11,413 bases of DNA. Origin: Gallionellaceae bacterium. Lineage in GTDB: Bacteria > Pseudomonadota > Gammaproteobacteria > Burkholderiales > Gallionellaceae. Both the position numbers and the translations under genes were made by a program. The notes beneath the pieces are model-generated. The model saw only the letters and a program-made list of their open reading frames with translations. It was not told the origin of the DNA and did not search any database. The stretch is taken from positions 1-11,413 of the forward strand of contig DMCN01000042.1 of assembly GCA_003445795.1 (NCBI GenBank). Direction: 5' to 3'. This document shows, one piece after another, positions 1-7,333 of this stretch. How positions within the stretch are numbered: position 1 is the first letter of the stretch; the number at the start of each line of letters is the position of its first letter.

Positions 1-234
1 CACAAGCACGGCATCGTGCTGGGCAATCTGGTCGGGCTGATCGATTCCGACTATCAGGGCCAGATATTCATCTCGATCTGGAACCGCGGCCACCATCCGT
101 TCAATCTGATGCCGATGGAGCGCATCGCGCAATTGGTCATCGTGCCGGTAGCCCAAGTGCAATTCAACATCGTGGAAGATTTTCCGATGAGCCAGCGCGG
201 CAGCAACGGCTTCGGCAGTACCGGCAAACATTAA
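1..234 (+). CDS. dut: dUTP diphosphatase (dUTPase), 3' part
   Basis: The last 77 codons of a trimeric dUTPase, which hydrolyses dUTP to dUMP and pyrophosphate, keeping uracil out of DNA and supplying dUMP for dTMP synthesis. The 5' half lies outside the window; the family is usually about 150 residues. The fragment opens in frame with the conserved stretch HGIVLGNLVGLIDSDYQG (motif III, containing the catalytic-site Asp). It continues with motif IV (RIAQLVIVPV) and ends with the Gly-rich C-terminal motif V (RGSNGFGSTG), which closes over the active site. The match to E. coli Dut is close over the whole fragment. In many proteobacteria dut sits near coaBC and slmA. slmA is at the far end of this window, about 11 kb away, so that arrangement is at most loosely kept here. 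Identity is clear. Confidence 0.96.
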   Translation, partial: HKHGIVLGNLVGLIDSDYQGQIFISIWNRGHHPFNLMPMERIAQLVIVPVAQVQFNIVEDFPMSQRGSNGFGSTGKH

Positions 235-245
235 GGTCACACCAC

Positions 246-282
246 CAATGAAAAAGCCCGCTTTAAGCGGGCTTTTTCATTG
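246..282. terminator. Bidirectional intrinsic terminator between dut and the PEGA lipoprotein gene
   Basis: A 37-base almost perfect palindrome with two 18-base arms (246-263 and 265-282) around one central base. The core is AAAAAGCCCGC / GCGGGCTTTTT. The A-run before and T-run after the GC-rich stem make it work as a Rho-independent terminator in both directions. It serves dut (+, ends 234) and the lipoprotein gene (-, ends 296). Confidence 0.93.
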
Positions 283-295
283 CATCACTGCGATT

Positions 296-1249
296 TCATT
301 TTTCCAGTTGCAATTCGAGTTCCGTCGTCTCTCCTTTGCGCACCGCGACCTTCTCCGCGACAGTGCCGTAGCCTTTCAGCTTGGCTTGAACGTTATGGAT
401 TCCGGGAGTCGCCTCGACATGGATGGGGGACATTCCGTAATACACGCCATCCAGATATATCTTGGCACGGGCAGGCTCGGTTCTGACCAGTAACTGACCA
501 TTCACAAACTGACTATTCCTGACCGCCGGCATCGTCGGTGTAGGCGCAGTCGGCACCGGTGTGCTGACACCCGGAGTCGAATAGACAGTCACGCCGGGGA
601 TAGCCTTGGTTCCCGGCGTCAGGCTGAACAGATCGCTGCGCGAGACCATCAAGGTTGCGCTGATCGCCTCTATGGTCTTGCCCGACACGACATCCAGCTC
701 ATGGTGCAGGTAATTCGCGATATCTTCCTTGTCGTTACCGGAGACCCCCGCGAAACGGTCGCTCTTCTGAGCCACTTCACCGGACCAGACCACCTTGCCG
801 CTGGCGATCTCTTTCAGCGTCGTTTCCACCGAGATCGAGACATAGTCACGCTCCCTGGCGTCGAAGCTCAACTCCTTCACTACACCGCTCAACTCGAACA
901 GGGCAGCTTTGTCATCGCGCGCCAATACCTGAAAACCGGTGTCATCCAGTTTTTTGGAGAGCGAGTCGGCCACGACTTGCGTGACATCTCGATCCAGCCG
1001 TATCTCGGTGCCGCTCAAGCCGGACACCCGCACTTTCGCGACCCCAACCTTGCGCGCGTCGCCGATCTTGCGTTCGTCGGTGTAAGCCGCGATGCGGACG
1101 GACGCGGCATACTTCACCTTGGGTGCATCCGGACTGGGCTGCTCGCTTTCGCGGATGCTGATGTCGTTGCTGCTATCCATCATGCCGGAACAACCCGCCA
1201 ATGCGGCCATCGCTAGAATTGAAACCAGAAACTTGGCTAAACGACTCAT
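296..1249 (-). CDS. PEGA-domain lipoprotein
   Basis: A 317-residue predicted outer-membrane lipoprotein. The open frame continues upstream, but I take the ATG at 1249: a GGAGG lies just before it, and the protein then begins with a classic lipoprotein signal (MSRLAKFLVSILAMAALAGC, lipobox LAGC, Cys20). Ser21 follows the Cys, so the usual inner-membrane retention Asp is absent. Residues about 48-205 form a mixed alpha/beta region loosely like envelope lipoproteins of the YajG type; this is a weak resemblance. A Thr/Pro/Val linker follows (about 222-245). The C-terminus (about 252-317) is a PEGA domain, with LLVRTEPARAKIYLDG and a TPGIHNVQAKLKGY segment. PEGA domains are small beta-sandwiches found on cell-surface and wall-associated proteins. 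It is the last gene of the rppH cluster, 65 bases after the CBS gene. Its specific function is unknown. Confidence 0.85.
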   Translation of the reverse strand: MSRLAKFLVSILAMAALAGCSGMMDSSNDISIRESEQPSPDAPKVKYAASVRIAAYTDERKIGDARKVGVAKVRVSGLSGTEIRLDRDVTQVVADSLSKKLDDTGFQVLARDDKAALFELSGVVKELSFDARERDYVSISVETTLKEIASGKVVWSGEVAQKSDRFAGVSGNDKEDIANYLHHELDVVSGKTIEAISATLMVSRSDLFSLTPGTKAIPGVTVYSTPGVSTPVPTAPTPTMPAVRNSQFVNGQLLVRTEPARAKIYLDGVYYGMSPIHVEATPGIHNVQAKLKGYGTVAEKVAVRKGETTELELQLEK

Positions 1250-1314
1250 CAAACCTCCATCCGGACTTGTGTCTTCTTGCCCATGCCCAAAATAGGCACC
1301 GGCACTGATCATGC

Positions 1315-1911
1315 TTACTTCGCGCTGACTTTGGCCTCGATCTCCGCGAACACTTTCACGATTTCGGTCGTGCCGATCTGCACACCCAACTGACGCGCAA
1401 TCTGTGTCGCCGAGAACAGACCACACACAGTCTGGCTGCCATCGGCATTGTTATCCACCACTAGCGCGTGCTGGCGCCCTGCGACCTTCAACATGGCGAG
1501 GATGTTACCCACCTTGGCTTTGCGCACATCTTCCAGAGACGATGCCTGCATCTCGCGGGTCACCGACATCACATCGCGCACCAGGATATCGGCATGCGTT
1601 CCGCCCATCTGTTGCAGGAACAACACCGGTTTGTCGCCCAACACGTCTCTCGCCGTCAATACGCCGCACACTTTGTCCGCTTCGTCCGTTACCAGCAGCA
1701 TCCTCACACCGTAGCGGATCATTTTTGCATTCGCTTTGTCCAGGGATGTTTTGGCGCGCACATTAAGTACCGAGACGCTGCGCAGATCGGTCATCACATT
1801 GATAGCCGGGTCGTCCAGAGTGACATGCTCGGGCAATACCTGCTTCGGCCTGGCGATATCCGTCCCTGTTTTGAAGGGGTGACCGGCCAACGGTGTGAAA
1901 CTCTTTGTCAT
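1315..1911 (-). CDS. CBS-domain protein
   Basis: A 198-residue cytoplasmic protein made almost entirely of a pair of CBS domains, roughly residues 38-95 (VMTDLRSVSVLNVRAKTSLD ... GVLTARDVL) and 108-180 (VRDVMSVTREMQASSLEDV ... CGLFSATQIARQLG). CBS pairs bind adenine nucleotides or related ligands and act as sensor modules. There is no attached enzyme or transporter domain, so it probably regulates another protein. Two ATG codons lie side by side at 1914 and 1911. I prefer 1911, because an AGGAG sits 7 bases before it and only 4 before the other. The rppH stop forms TAATGATG with these starts, so translation is probably coupled to rppH. The open frame runs upstream inside rppH, but that stretch is out-of-frame shadow. 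Family is sure; ligand and partner are unknown. Confidence 0.88.
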   Translation of the reverse strand: MTKSFTPLAGHPFKTGTDIARPKQVLPEHVTLDDPAINVMTDLRSVSVLNVRAKTSLDKANAKMIRYGVRMLLVTDEADKVCGVLTARDVLGDKPVLFLQQMGGTHADILVRDVMSVTREMQASSLEDVRKAKVGNILAMLKVAGRQHALVVDNNADGSQTVCGLFSATQIARQLGVQIGTTEIVKVFAEIEAKVSAK

Positions 1912-1913
1912 CA

Positions 1914-2468
1914 TTACTCTCCTTGAATTGACTGCCTGGATTCTTCCATCTTCCTGCCCTGCTTCGCGACCGGCAGTTTGTACCCGCCACCTTTCAGTGC
2001 TGGCAAATAACGCACCAACTCGCTCAGCGCCAAGCGATACACCTCGCGCTTGAACTCGATCACCCCATCCAGCTCGATCCAATAATCCGTCCAGCGCCAT
2101 GCGTCGAACTCGGGATGTTCACTCGCCCGCAGCGATACGTCGCAATCGCGACCCACCAGCCGCAGCAGGAACCATATCTGTTTCTGCCCCTTGTAGCTGC
2201 CGCGCGATTCGCGCTTGACCCAAGTCTGCGGTACCTCATAACGCATCCAATCGCGGGTACGTCCCAATATCTGGACGTGACAGGATTGCAGTCCGACTTC
2301 CTCGTGCAACTCGCGGTACATCGCCTGCTCCGGCGTCTCGCCGTGCTGGATGCCGCCCTGCGGAAACTGCCACGCATCCTGCCTGATGCGCTTGCCCCAA
2401 AAAACCTGATTCTTTGCGTTAGTCAGAATGATACCGACATTCGGGCGATAACCTTCTCGGTCTATCAT
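1914..2468 (-). CDS. rppH: RNA pyrophosphohydrolase RppH (Nudix)
   Basis: A 184-residue Nudix hydrolase. RppH removes pyrophosphate from the 5' end of triphosphorylated mRNA, which opens the transcript to RNase E-dependent decay. The protein starts MIDREGYRPNVGII, the usual RppH N-terminus, which fixes the start at 2468 rather than at the longer open frame. The Nudix box GGIQHGETPEQAMYRELHEE spans residues 38-57 and is followed by VGL. Glu53, Glu56 and Glu57 fall at the same numbers as the metal-binding glutamates of E. coli RppH. WQFPQGG and the downstream YKGQKQIWFLLRL also fit the family. The C-terminal tail after about residue 160 is Lys/Arg-rich and variable. It is the first gene of a leftward cluster, followed immediately by the CBS gene. 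It diverges from proS across 137 bases. I see only a weak ribosome site (GGGGCG) before it. Confidence 0.95.
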   Translation of the reverse strand: MIDREGYRPNVGIILTNAKNQVFWGKRIRQDAWQFPQGGIQHGETPEQAMYRELHEEVGLQSCHVQILGRTRDWMRYEVPQTWVKRESRGSYKGQKQIWFLLRLVGRDCDVSLRASEHPEFDAWRWTDYWIELDGVIEFKREVYRLALSELVRYLPALKGGGYKLPVAKQGRKMEESRQSIQGE

Positions 2469-2570
2469 GATTCGCCCCAATACTGTTTTTCGATGGCCGG
2501 ATTGTTCCACATTTCAGCACCCCTGAAAAGAACAAAGGCTGCAGCGCCGCGCCAGACGGGCTTATTTCGC

Positions 2571-2578
2571 TGTAAAAT
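2571..2578 (+). promoter_or_regulatory. Possible -10 element for proS
   Basis: TGTAAAAT lies 27 bases before the proS start, a -10-like hexamer (TAAAAT) with TG directly in front. No convincing -35 hexamer lies 16-18 bases upstream, so this rests on the -10 alone. Confidence 0.35.
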
Positions 2579-2605
2579 CCGCGCCTCATCAATCAAGGAA
2601 GCATC

Positions 2606-4315
2606 ATGCGCGTCTCACAATTCTTCATCTCCACCCTCAAGGAAGCCCCTTCCGAAGCCGAACTGCCCAGTCATCGCCTGATGCTGCGCGCGGGATACAT
2701 CCGCAAGCTCGCCAGCGGCCTCTACACCTGGATGCCCCTGGGACTGCGCGTGCTGCGCAAGGTCGAGAACGTGGTACGCGAGGAGATGGACAAGAGCGGC
2801 GGCATAGAGTTGCTGATGCCCGCCGTGCAACCCGCCGAACTGTGGCAGGAGACAGGTCGCTGGGAAGTGTTCGGACCGCAGATGCTCAAGATCAGGGACC
2901 GCCACAACAACCAGTTCTGCTTCGGCCCCACGCACGAGGAAGTCATCACCGACATCGCGCGCCGCGAAGTAAAGAGCTACCGCCAGTTACCGCTGAACTT
3001 CTACCAGATCCAGACCAAGTTCCGCGACGAGGTGCGCCCGCGTTTCGGTGTGATGCGCGCGCGCGAATTCATGATGAAGGACGCCTACTCCTTCCACAGC
3101 AGCTTCGAAAGCCTGGAACAGACCTATCGCATGATGTACGAGACCTACTCGCGCATCTTCACGCGCCTCGGCTTGCAGTTCCGCGCCGTCGCCGCGGACA
3201 CCGGCGCCATCGGCGGCTCCGGCTCGCACGAGTTTCATGTGCTGGCCGACTCCGGCGAAGACGGTCTCGCTTTCTGCCCCGACTCGGATTACGCCGCCAA
3301 CGTGGAACTGGCCGAAGCACTCGCCCCGACCACGCCGCGCGCTGCCGCAAGCGAAGCCATGCGCGACGTCTCCACGCCCAGCCAGACCACCTGCGAGGAA
3401 GTCGCCGCGCTGCTCGGCATCCCGCTGCAACGCACGGTCAAGCTGCTTGCCGTCATCGCCGACGACAAGCTCGTCATCCTGCTGCTGCGCGGCGACCACA
3501 ACCTGAACGAAGTGAAGGTCGGCAAGCTGCCGGGGCTGGAAGGCTTCCGTTTCGCGCGCGAAGACGAGATCCGCGCCTTCTTCAACTGCCCGCCCGGCTT
3601 CCTCGGCCCGATCGGCATAGACCGCAGCAAGACGCGCGTGATCGCCGACCGCACGGTCGCCGCGATGGGCGATTTTGTGGCGGGCAGCAACAAGCCCAAG
3701 TTCCACACCGCCGGGGTCAACTGGGGCCGCGACCTGCCCGAACCCGACCTGGTCGCCGACATCCGCAACGTGGTCACCGGCGACCCTTCGCCCGACGGCA
3801 AGGGCACGCTGGAGCTCTGCCGCGGCATCGAAGTCGGCCATATCTTCCAGTTGCGCACCAAATATTCCGAGGCGCTGCAAGCCACCTATCTCGACGAGAA
3901 CGGCAAGGCGCAGATCATGGAGATGGGTTGCTACGGCATCGGCGTGTCGCGCATCGTGGCGGCCGCCATCGAACAGAACTTCGACGAACGCGGCATCGCG
4001 CTGCCCGCAGGCATGGCACCGTTCCAAGTCGCCATCGCGCCCATCGGTTACAAGAAGAGTGAAGCGGTGAAGCAGTCTGCCGACAAACTCTATGCAGACT
4101 TCATCGCTGCGGGCATCGAAGTCTTGCTGGACGACCGCGACGAGCGTCCCGGCGTTATGTTCGCCGACCTGGAACTGATCGGAATCCCGCACCGCATCGT
4201 CATCGGCGATCGTGGCCTGAAGGACAGTAATGTGGAATATCAGGGACGCAAAGACGATGCCGCCCAAGTCGTCCCATTGCAAGATGTGAAAAAGCTCGTA
4301 CAATCCAAGCTATGA
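2606..4315 (+). CDS. proS: Proline--tRNA ligase (bacterial type with editing domain)
   Basis: A 569-residue class II aminoacyl-tRNA synthetase that charges tRNA-Pro in the cytoplasm. E. coli ProS is 572 residues, so this is full length. The start at 2606 has AAGGAA five bases before it. Visible parts: motif 1 region near residues 38-75 (GLYTWMPLGLRVL ... IELLMP); the TxE loop in GPTHEE (107-112); motif 2 with FRDE at 139-142 and MRAREFMMKDAYSF; an editing insertion of the YbaK/INS type at about 225-400; motif 3 with GCYGIGVSRI at 441-450; and a C-terminal anticodon-binding domain from about 473. In the insertion, Lys279 and the GFLGP loop (331-335) fall at the numbers known for E. coli ProS, where they serve clearance of mischarged Ala-tRNA-Pro. 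Editing should therefore be intact. Its stop overlaps the next gene's start by 4 bases (ATGA). Very large open frames in other phases across this gene are coding shadows. Confidence 0.98.
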   Translation: MRVSQFFISTLKEAPSEAELPSHRLMLRAGYIRKLASGLYTWMPLGLRVLRKVENVVREEMDKSGGIELLMPAVQPAELWQETGRWEVFGPQMLKIRDRHNNQFCFGPTHEEVITDIARREVKSYRQLPLNFYQIQTKFRDEVRPRFGVMRAREFMMKDAYSFHSSFESLEQTYRMMYETYSRIFTRLGLQFRAVAADTGAIGGSGSHEFHVLADSGEDGLAFCPDSDYAANVELAEALAPTTPRAAASEAMRDVSTPSQTTCEEVAALLGIPLQRTVKLLAVIADDKLVILLLRGDHNLNEVKVGKLPGLEGFRFAREDEIRAFFNCPPGFLGPIGIDRSKTRVIADRTVAAMGDFVAGSNKPKFHTAGVNWGRDLPEPDLVADIRNVVTGDPSPDGKGTLELCRGIEVGHIFQLRTKYSEALQATYLDENGKAQIMEMGCYGIGVSRIVAAAIEQNFDERGIALPAGMAPFQVAIAPIGYKKSEAVKQSADKLYADFIAAGIEVLLDDRDERPGVMFADLELIGIPHRIVIGDRGLKDSNVEYQGRKDDAAQVVPLQDVKKLVQSKL

Positions 4316-4950
4316 GACTGAAAACGTTCCGCAAATCCATGATCACGCTGTCGCTCGCGGCAGCGGGGCTGTGTTTTGCGGTCGCGGCGCAGGCGGGTGC
4401 GCAAAAAGAAGAGAAGCTTTCCGCCAGCGTGCGCAGCATGCTGCACCGCGCCGTGGCGGACCAGGCCGCACCCAAACTGGCCTTCTCCTCACAACAGGAA
4501 GCGCAGTTGTGGCTGGACGAGATGTCGCAACGGCTGGCCAAGCGCATCCCGGATGCGAACTACCGTTTTGATCTCCTGAGCACGGTGCACTATGAAGCGA
4601 TGCGCGCAGGGCTTGATCCGCATCTGGTTTTAAGCTTGATCGAGGTTGAAAGCGGATTCAGAAAATACGCGGTATCGAAAGTCGGGGCGCGCGGCTATAT
4701 GCAAGTGATGCCGTTCTGGACCAAGGCCATCGGCACCAGCGACCAGAACCTGTTCCACCTGCGCACCAACCTGCGCTACGGTTGCACCATCCTGCGCTAT
4801 TACCTGGACAAGGAAAAAGGCGATCTCTACCGCGCCTTGGGGCGTTACAACGGCAGTCTGGGCAAACCGGAATATCCAAACCTGGTGAAGGCGGCCTGGC
4901 ACAAGCACTGGAACAAGCCGCAGAGCAACGCCCCGCGCAGCACCAGTTAG
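4312..4950 (+). CDS. Lytic transglycosylase, SLT domain
   Basis: A 212-residue periplasmic murein lytic transglycosylase, which cleaves the glycan strand between MurNAc and GlcNAc to give 1,6-anhydro ends. Residues 1-28 are a signal peptide (hydrophobic core LSLAAAGLCFAVA, likely cleavage after AQA). The SLT fold fills about 90-200. It contains the catalytic Glu in IEVESGF (Glu113, followed by Ser114), GARGYMQVMPFW at 126-136 and RYNGS at 178-182, the three marks of the family. There is no LysM or other binding domain, so it is a minimal single-domain enzyme of the MltC/EmtA/Slt clan. It starts at ATGA overlapping the proS stop, has no strong ribosome site of its own, and is probably translated by coupling. 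Its stop lies 6 bases from the stop of the converging thioredoxin gene, with no terminator between. The exact orthologue is not assigned. Confidence 0.92.
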   Translation: MRLKTFRKSMITLSLAAAGLCFAVAAQAGAQKEEKLSASVRSMLHRAVADQAAPKLAFSSQQEAQLWLDEMSQRLAKRIPDANYRFDLLSTVHYEAMRAGLDPHLVLSLIEVESGFRKYAVSKVGARGYMQVMPFWTKAIGTSDQNLFHLRTNLRYGCTILRYYLDKEKGDLYRALGRYNGSLGKPEYPNLVKAAWHKHWNKPQSNAPRSTS

Positions 4951-4956
4951 TCTCGG

Positions 4957-5418
4957 CTATTTTTTGTTCTTGTTCTTGATGTAGGACTCGACGCTGGCCC
5001 GCGTCACCATCCCCTGCTGATAACTCACCAGCTTGCCCGCCGGATCGTACAGGAACGAGGTCGGCAGGGCTTCGACTTCACCGACCTGGGTCGCCATAGC
5101 GTAATCGCCATACACGACGGGATAGCTGACGCGTTTCTTGGCGACGAACTCGACCACCGAATCCTTGTCGGAATCCAGTGCCACCCCGATCACCACCAGA
5201 TCCGTATTCTTGTGCGCCTCATGCAGCGCAATCAGATCGGGGATCTCCTCCAGGCAGGGCGGACACCAGGTCGCCCAGAAATTGACCAGCACCCATTTGC
5301 CGCGGTAGTCGGACAGGCGTTGCGCCTGCCCCTGCATATCCTTGAACACGAACCCCTGCGCGCCGGCACTGCCCGCTGCCAGCAACAGCACTGCCACAAC
5401 CAGCGCGCGAAATTTCAT
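4957..5418 (-). CDS. TlpA/ResA-like periplasmic thioredoxin
   Basis: A 153-residue exported thioredoxin-fold protein. The signal peptide covers residues 1-20 (MKFRALVVAVLLLAAGSAGA). The redox motif is WCPPC (Cys52 and Cys55), inside the typical WVLVNFWATWCPPCLEEIP. The cis-proline is Pro119 in EALPTSFL. The segment VVIGVALDSDKDSV matches the AhpC/TSA-type redoxin insertion of the TlpA/ResA group. Members reduce disulfides outside the cytoplasm, often for cytochrome c assembly or copper delivery; which role applies here cannot be told, as no ccm or cox gene is near. The start at 5418 forms TGATG with the stop of the membrane-protein gene before it, so the two are probably translationally coupled. 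A TTG one codon earlier is possible but unlikely. It ends facing the lytic transglycosylase gene. Confidence 0.92.
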   Translation of the reverse strand: MKFRALVVAVLLLAAGSAGAQGFVFKDMQGQAQRLSDYRGKWVLVNFWATWCPPCLEEIPDLIALHEAHKNTDLVVIGVALDSDKDSVVEFVAKKRVSYPVVYGDYAMATQVGEVEALPTSFLYDPAGKLVSYQQGMVTRASVESYIKNKNKK

Positions 5419-5996
5419 CAATGCTTCGCCTTTTTGTCCTCGGCCACTTCCTCAGGCTCTTCTTGGTGCTTGCCTTCCGCAGCATGCGTCCAGTACAGCG
5501 CGAGTGCAATCAGCGCGATGGCGGCGCCGAAATAGACCAGGTCGATAGGTTGAGTGATATGCATATTCAGTGCTTCTTCGAAAAGCGTGACGATCATGAT
5601 CATCAGGATCACCTTGGCCAGACGCGATTTCAGGTCGTCCAGGTTGTTAATCACCAGTATCTTGCTGGAAGACTTGCTGCCGTGCGCCTGATCGATGTCG
5701 CTGATGAACAATTCGTACAGACCCAGCGAAAAGATCAGCATCACCGTCGCCAGCAGATAGCCATCCACCACCTCGACGATATGCGACACCGTCGAATCGT
5801 GCAGCGCCTTACGCGCCTCTTCGGTCAGACCGGAATCGGCATAATGCATGGCATGCTGGAAGAGGATCACCACGTCCACGGACGCCATGTAGAAGATGGC
5901 AAATCCCGCGAGCAGGCTGCCGATCACCGCCGTCAGGATGACGAAGCGGCTGTTCCACAACGCCCCCTCGAACAGACGCTCAAAGAAATTGATCAT
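5418..5996 (-). CDS. YqhA/UPF0114 family inner-membrane protein
   Basis: A 192-residue membrane protein with four likely helices at about 16-38, 76-98, 125-142 and 152-170, and a charged, Glu/Lys-rich cytoplasmic-type tail after residue 172. Family marks are NSRFVILTAVIGSLLAG, a central GYLLATVMLIFSLGLYELFI and INNLDDLKSRLAKVILMIM. E. coli YqhA is 164 residues, so this one is somewhat longer, mostly at the tail. The function of the family is not established; it has been regarded as a small integral membrane protein of possible transport role. The start is set at 5996 by GGAGG six bases upstream; a TTG six codons earlier is the only alternative. It is the middle gene of a leftward group, 69 bases after the YihY-type gene and overlapping the thioredoxin gene by one base. 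Confidence 0.9.
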   Translation of the reverse strand: MINFFERLFEGALWNSRFVILTAVIGSLLAGFAIFYMASVDVVILFQHAMHYADSGLTEEARKALHDSTVSHIVEVVDGYLLATVMLIFSLGLYELFISDIDQAHGSKSSSKILVINNLDDLKSRLAKVILMIMIVTLFEEALNMHITQPIDLVYFGAAIALIALALYWTHAAEGKHQEEPEEVAEDKKAKH

Positions 5997-6065
5997 GTAT
6001 TTCCTCCAAATCAAGCAACGTGAAAGGCGCGCATTAAATCGTAAAAGCGCCCGGGCGGCAATATG

Positions 6066-7304
6066 TCATGCGGTCTTATTCCACAAGTCGTACAAGGTCG
6101 TTCCGCGGGGTTCGTTCATGCGGTTCTCCAGCGCGGTGAACCAAGCCCTGATGTCACCATCCCCGCTGCGCTTGGGCAGGGTCGCGGTGTCCAACATGAA
6201 CAGTTTCAGCAGATCGCCCAGTTCCACCGCTTCCGGAGCGCGCAACAAGCTCCAGCCGGTGCCGGACAACTTGCCCACGATCTTGGCGACAGTCAGCTTG
6301 TCCAGCAGGCGCTCGACATCGTCGTAACCGATGTGCAAATGGCGCGACAATCCCTGCAGCGTCTGCACCTCGCCTTTTCCCAAGCCCTTGTGCATGAGTT
6401 TGAGGATGCTCACCGCATAATAGAGCTTGGCCGCCTGATCCAGCCGCAGCGAATGGGTGCTGCGCCAATGCGACAGCGAGGCAGTGATGATTGCGCCGAA
6501 CAACACCGTGAGCCAGGAAAAATACACCCACATCAGGAAGATCGGCACGCTGGCGAAGGCGCCGTACACCAGTTTGTAGGTGGGGAAATGCGAGATGTAG
6601 AAGGCGAAGCCGCGATTCATCGACTCGAACGCCACCGCCGCGATCAGCCCGCCGATGATGGCGTGCCGCATCGGCACGAAACGGTTGGGCACGACGCGAA
6701 AAAGCAGGGTGAACGCCGCCGTCGTCATCAGCACCGGCATCAGCTTCAGTATATCCATGCCCAGCGACGGCATCCGTTGCGCGTGATCGGACGAGAAGCC
6801 CACCAGCCAGGAAGTGAGCGACAGGCTGCCGCCGACCAGCAACGGCGCCAGCGTGATCACCGCCCAATACACCAGCACGCGCTGCAGCAGGCTGCGTGGG
6901 CGCGACACACGCCAGATCATATTGAAGGCGTTATCTATGGTCAGCATCAGCAGCATCGCAGTGATGGCCAGAAACACCAGGCCCAGCGCCGTCAGGCGCG
7001 AGGCGCTTTCGGCGAACTGTTCCATGTAGCGCGTAATGATCCTGCCGCCGGTCTCCGGCATCATATTGGTCAGGATGAATTCCTTGATGTGCGTGGAATA
7101 CTCGCTGAACACCGGAAAGGCCGAAAGCAGGGTCAGCGCGATGGTGATGAGCGGAACGACCGACAGCAATGTGGTGAAGGTCAGACTCGCCGCCATCTGC
7201 GTGCAGCGATCCTCCTGCAGGCGCACGGTGACGTAGCGCAAGAACCGCAGGGAATCGAGGATACCCAGATTCGGCCGTTTCAGTTTCAATTCAGGAAGTT
7301 TCAT
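6066..7304 (-). CDS. YihY/BrkB family inner-membrane protein with C-terminal extension
   Basis: A 412-residue polytopic membrane protein. Residues about 20-285 are the YihY/virulence-factor-BrkB domain, with about six helices and the marks MAASLTFTTLLSVVPLI (37-53) and LVYGAFASVPIFLMWVYFSW (245-264). Older annotations call this family ribonuclease BN; that name was transferred by mistake in E. coli and should not be used. Residues about 290-412 form a soluble extension missing from E. coli YihY (290 residues). It has a helix-turn-helix-like stretch (VQTLQGLSRHLHIGYDDVER, then LLDKLTVAKIVGKL and GWSLLR). The start is the ATG at 7304; a TTG at 7316 has no ribosome site, while the ATG has only a weak GAAG. 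It diverges from the HugZ-like gene across 29 bases. Molecular function is not known. Confidence 0.9.
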   Translation of the reverse strand: MKLPELKLKRPNLGILDSLRFLRYVTVRLQEDRCTQMAASLTFTTLLSVVPLITIALTLLSAFPVFSEYSTHIKEFILTNMMPETGGRIITRYMEQFAESASRLTALGLVFLAITAMLLMLTIDNAFNMIWRVSRPRSLLQRVLVYWAVITLAPLLVGGSLSLTSWLVGFSSDHAQRMPSLGMDILKLMPVLMTTAAFTLLFRVVPNRFVPMRHAIIGGLIAAVAFESMNRGFAFYISHFPTYKLVYGAFASVPIFLMWVYFSWLTVLFGAIITASLSHWRSTHSLRLDQAAKLYYAVSILKLMHKGLGKGEVQTLQGLSRHLHIGYDDVERLLDKLTVAKIVGKLSGTGWSLLRAPEAVELGDLLKLFMLDTATLPKRSGDGDIRAWFTALENRMNEPRGTTLYDLWNKTA

Positions 7305-7327
7305 AAGCTTCGACAACTGAATACAAT
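7300..7327 (+). promoter_or_regulatory. Candidate promoter for the HugZ-like gene
   Basis: TACAAT (7322-7327) is a good -10 hexamer, and TTCATA (7300-7305) a modest -35 (4 of 6), with a 16-base spacer. The -10 ends 6 bases before the ATG at 7334, so the transcript would begin at or next to the start codon. The -35 overlaps the start of the divergent YihY-type gene. Confidence 0.45.
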
Positions 7328-7333
7328 GCGCAC

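Noticed and set aside
2501..2529. A TTTTCA - 17 bases - AACAAT pair on the minus strand as an rppH promoter
   Set aside because: Both hexamers match weakly and such pairs occur by chance, so I do not list it as a feature.
2842..4303. Long open frames of about 400 codons on both strands across proS
   Set aside because: Their products are Arg/Ala/Pro- or Asp/Val-rich with no domain, and they lie opposite or out of phase to a fully conserved ProS. They are shadows of GC-rich codon use.
6026..6057. GC-rich palindrome CGCCCGGGCG and a GGCGC/GCGCC pair between the YihY-type and YqhA-type genes
   Set aside because: The first has no room for a loop, the second has a long loop, and neither has a T-run in the direction of these genes, so no terminator is called.
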